Assembly: GCF_900107245.1 (NCBI RefSeq)
Contig: NZ_FNPG01000005.1
Location: 1-64,000 of the forward strand
DNA: 64,000 nucleotides
Direction of reading: 5' to 3'
Source: Lachnobacterium bovis DSM 14045
GTDB taxonomy: Bacteria > Bacillota > Clostridia > Lachnospirales > Lachnospiraceae
Shown: positions 61,787 to 64,000 of the stretch, piece by piece
How positions within the stretch are numbered: position 1 is the first letter of the stretch
Layout of the letters: each line of letters begins with the position of its first letter
Notes under the pieces: generated by a model
What the model was told of the DNA's origin: nothing
The model's database searches: none
The model's input: only the letters and a program-made list of their open reading frames with translations
Translations under genes and position numbers: made by a program

Positions 61787-62884
61787 CTATGCTCTCTTTA
61801 CTCTTTTAATTTTATGATAAAGCTTCATTACTTTTTTATCAAACCAAATTTGAAGTAAAATAATGATTATATTAAATAGCATAAAATGTCCCTTTAATTC
61901 AAAATCAGCTAAAACATACTTCTTGTTTGTTTTAAAATCAGGATATATATTACCTCCACCTTTTTTATAAAAAACAGGAAACAATACAAAAAATGATGTA
62001 ATCATTGCTGTTTTATCTGGATCATTCAAAGAAAACTCTACTGTACCTTTAAATCTTTTTGGAAATATTATCTTCAAAAGAGCTATAACCTTTACTTTTA
62101 AAAATAAAACCGTATACTTAAAATTAGGGTCTTTATATATAGCCTTAATTTTATTATATAGCCTAACAATTTTCTTGTAGAGTCCAACAATTTTATTATA
62201 TTTTTTTTGTTTTTTCTTTTTAAATTTCTGCTTTTTTAATCCAGTTTTTCTAATTATGAATAACGACTTTGCTTTCTTAAAAAATTTCATCAACATCGTG
62301 ACTATCTTTTTAGGATAGGATACATTGATTTCGTCATTATTTTTCGTTACACCTTTATCTTCTATAGTTTCTGTATAATTTTTATGTTCTTCATGTTTTT
62401 CAGTTTCTGCTTGTACTACATATCCTCTATCATCTGAATGTTCTTCATGTACTACATTCTTCTCATTTTCTGCAATATCTAAAAACACACTTTTTTCGTT
62501 GCTCTTAGAAATTGTTTTTATATCATCAGTAGTCTGTATATTTAAGTTTAACTGTTCTTCAAAACTATCTACTTCTGATTCTGATTTAATCACATTCTTT
62601 TCTTGACTCGAAACAAAATATTTCTTATAAAAAAATATTTTAAGGTACACTTCTGTATCAAGATCATCTTTATTCTCTTTTTTTGCATAAAAATACGCAT
62701 TTAAAATGTGATATAGCCATGATACCTTTCCATCAACATTAATATAATTGTTTTCTGTATCTATTTTCCCTTTAACCTTATATCTTATTGGATAAAATAA
62801 AATAGAGACTATAACAAATAATATCAAACATAATAAAATGACTATAAGTTTAAACAATATCTTTAAAATCAATAAGAAGTTCAT
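61787..62884 (-). CDS. DUF2953 membrane protein (YtfI-like)
   Basis: An N-terminal membrane span (residues 8-33) is followed by a variable acidic middle (about residues 95-185), a lysine-rich linker, and the conserved C-terminal DUF2953 core. A second hydrophobic stretch FMLFNIIIILLQIWF lies near the end. B. subtilis YtfI is next to YtfJ in the same way, so this is the usual companion of GerW. 365 aa. Exact role unknown. Confidence 0.75.
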   Translation of the reverse strand: MNFLLILKILFKLIVILLCLILFVIVSILFYPIRYKVKGKIDTENNYINVDGKVSWLYHILNAYFYAKKENKDDLDTEVYLKIFFYKKYFVSSQEKNVIKSESEVDSFEEQLNLNIQTTDDIKTISKSNEKSVFLDIAENEKNVVHEEHSDDRGYVVQAETEKHEEHKNYTETIEDKGVTKNNDEINVSYPKKIVTMLMKFFKKAKSLFIIRKTGLKKQKFKKKKQKKYNKIVGLYKKIVRLYNKIKAIYKDPNFKYTVLFLKVKVIALLKIIFPKRFKGTVEFSLNDPDKTAMITSFFVLFPVFYKKGGGNIYPDFKTNKKYVLADFELKGHFMLFNIIIILLQIWFDKKVMKLYHKIKRVKRA

Positions 62885-63210
62885 CGACTGACCTCCTTAA
62901 ATGAATCTTGAAAATATTTCCTTACTTTAAATGAACCTGTATTACTATACACTTCCATTACAATCTGACATGCTAATTCTACAGCTTCATCATAACCCTT
63001 TGCTATTCCTAAAACTTTTACATCATTCCTTGGATAAGATAAAAAAAGCAGGTCACTTGATGGTATAATATCTAGCAAGTTGGTTGAATTAGATGCTAAA
63101 GATATAACATACACATTTATCAAACCCGCTTTATGCTTTATTTTCCAAACTATTTTTTTTGATTTCTTTTTTGCTGATGGACTTATGTATAAATTATTAT
63201 ACCATTTCAT
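62881..63210 (-). CDS. Small conserved protein, function unknown
   Basis: This 109-residue protein is not recognised. The core INVYVISLASNSTNLLDIIPS then VLGIAKGYDEAVELACQIVM suggests an alpha/beta fold. It overlaps the start of the DUF2953 gene by 4 nt, so the two are probably coupled. No signal peptide or membrane span is seen. Confidence 0.6.
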   Translation of the reverse strand: MKWYNNLYISPSAKKKSKKIVWKIKHKAGLINVYVISLASNSTNLLDIIPSSDLLFLSYPRNDVKVLGIAKGYDEAVELACQIVMEVYSNTGSFKVRKYFQDSFKEVSR

Positions 63211-63273
63211 CCTCTTCTCCTAATTTTCATTATATTATTTAGTATAACTGACTTTTCGATAATAGGCAAATAA

Positions 63274-64000
63274 TTAATTTTTAGTATTAAAATATTTATC
63301 AAATATTTTTTTAGCAACCGGAATTGCATACTTGCTTCCATAACCTGATTTTTCAACAACAACTGCAACTGCAATATCTTCATAACCTTCTTTTTTACCA
63401 TATCCGACAAACCATGCATTTGTTGTATCATCAGAATCTGCAATTTGCGCTGTACCAGTCTTACCAAAACATTTATATGACTGTCCTTTTAATCTCGTTG
63501 CTGTACCTTCTTTAACTACTTCCTCCATGTATTCTTGCATTATGCCTGATTGATTCTGTTCAAGTAGTTCCTTATATTTTTTAGGCTTAGTTTCCGAAAT
63601 TGTATCTCCATTTGCATTTTGAACTTTATCAACCAAATATGGTTTCATTAAAATACCATTATTATCAATAGCACAGGCTACTAAAGCCATATGCAATGGA
63701 GAAACTAATGTTTTTCCTTGTCCAATACCTGTACTCATTTTAATAAAATCCGAGTCATTATCATTAAAACTAAATTTACTCTTTGATGTTTCTAGATTAA
63801 GAGGTAAATCTTTACCAAAAAGTAAACTGTCACACAAAGCTGTAAACCCTTTAGCATCCAAAGATTTTGCTATATGAGCATATGCAGAATTACATGATTC
63901 AGCAAAAGCAGTTTTTAAATTCACAAGACCATGTTTTTCATTACCAGCATCATGAAGAATATAACCATTCGAAGCTGCCTCACCGCCTCTACATCGATAT
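63274..64000 (-). CDS. Penicillin-binding protein transpeptidase domain, 5' end cut by window edge
   Basis: The visible 241 codons are the C-terminal transpeptidase half of a class B-type PBP. The frame continues open to the right edge, reading YRCRGGEAASNGYI there. SCN (in FAESCNSAYA) is the S-x-N motif and FGKTGTAQ the KTG motif; the catalytic SxxK Ser lies beyond the edge. The ORF ends FDKYFNTKN. It overlaps no other gene and is followed on the minus strand by the small conserved gene. Probably a cell-elongation PBP (PbpA-like). Confidence 0.88.
   Translation of the reverse strand, partial: YRCRGGEAASNGYILHDAGNEKHGLVNLKTAFAESCNSAYAHIAKSLDAKGFTALCDSLLFGKDLPLNLETSKSKFSFNDNDSDFIKMSTGIGQGKTLVSPLHMALVACAIDNNGILMKPYLVDKVQNANGDTISETKPKKYKELLEQNQSGIMQEYMEEVVKEGTATRLKGQSYKCFGKTGTAQIADSDDTTNAWFVGYGKKEGYEDIAVAVVVEKSGYGSKYAIPVAKKIFDKYFNTKN

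Noticed and set aside
63207-63467. Open frame of 86 codons on the minus strand
   Set aside because: Overlaps the penicillin-binding protein in another frame; the PBP frame carries the KTG motif.

Overview
The window is an AT-rich (about 30% GC by eye) chromosomal segment of a Gram-positive, low-GC anaerobe, most likely Lachnospiraceae (Eubacteriales). Pointers are the block TIGR03960/TIGR03936 radical SAM pair - RNase E/G - rplU - prp - rpmA - obgE, an L27 with a Prp-type N-terminal extension, a short HisG with HisZ, a HisF-like/HisI/HisE fusion, a GerW/DUF2953 sporulation-type pair, and a T-box before pheST. Species cannot be named from sequence alone. No rRNA, tRNA, CRISPR array, prophage or insertion sequence was seen.

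Layout. 1-5.5 kb: a type VIIb secretion (ESX/WXG100) operon on the minus strand, esaA-like > esx > small membrane protein > yukD > essB > essC, the last running off the left edge. 6.1-11.5 kb: an unrecognised 276-aa protein, a 1299-aa PAS/GGDEF/EAL/GAF/GGDEF cyclic-di-GMP protein and a 6S-like ncRNA with a near-consensus promoter. 11.5-20.4 kb: a short-chain dehydrogenase, a Y-family polymerase, a PTS IIA protein, a cytidylate-kinase-like protein, a heterodimeric ABC exporter with a divergent TetR regulator, and tyrA. 20.5-28.4 kb: aroA, a PilZ protein, queA-pheT-pheS behind a Phe T-box, and plsC. 28.5-43 kb: lexA, then long minus-strand housekeeping operons (obgE-yhbY-nadD-yqeK-rsfS; rplU-prp-rpmA; radical SAM pair and rng; hisZ-hisG-hisD-hisB-hisIE). 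43-48 kb: recU, RluA- and RsuA-type pseudouridine synthases, a YkvI-like transporter and two decayed genes. 48.3-60.8 kb: yicC-remA-gmk-rpoZ-rimO-pgsA-pncC-rsmD-coaD, rqcH on the plus strand, then asp23-fakA-like-recG. 61-64 kb: rpmB, gerW, a DUF2953 protein, a small conserved protein and the 3' end of a penicillin-binding protein.

Most of the window is ordinary housekeeping sequence with coherent operons and many near-consensus sigma-A promoters. The items that most deserve a second look are: (1) LexA has Ala-Asp where Ala-Gly is the normal autocleavage site, the same change as the non-inducible E. coli lexA3 (G85D) allele; (2) the his operon encodes a HisF-like domain lacking both catalytic aspartates, fused to an intact HisI and an eroded HisE; (3) the type VII operon has an intercistronic hairpin just after the WXG100 gene and a 19-nt direct repeat plus a 21-T tract upstream; (4) an array of ~17-bp imperfect repeats lies between the dehydrogenase and the polymerase; (5) several structured 5' leaders (rpmB, yicC) are candidate regulatory RNAs; (6) an aldo/keto reductase gene and an HXXEE-family gene lie next to each other and both are broken.

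I did not find a clear, wholly new multi-gene system. The novelty candidates are at the level of unusual proteins and RNA/DNA elements.
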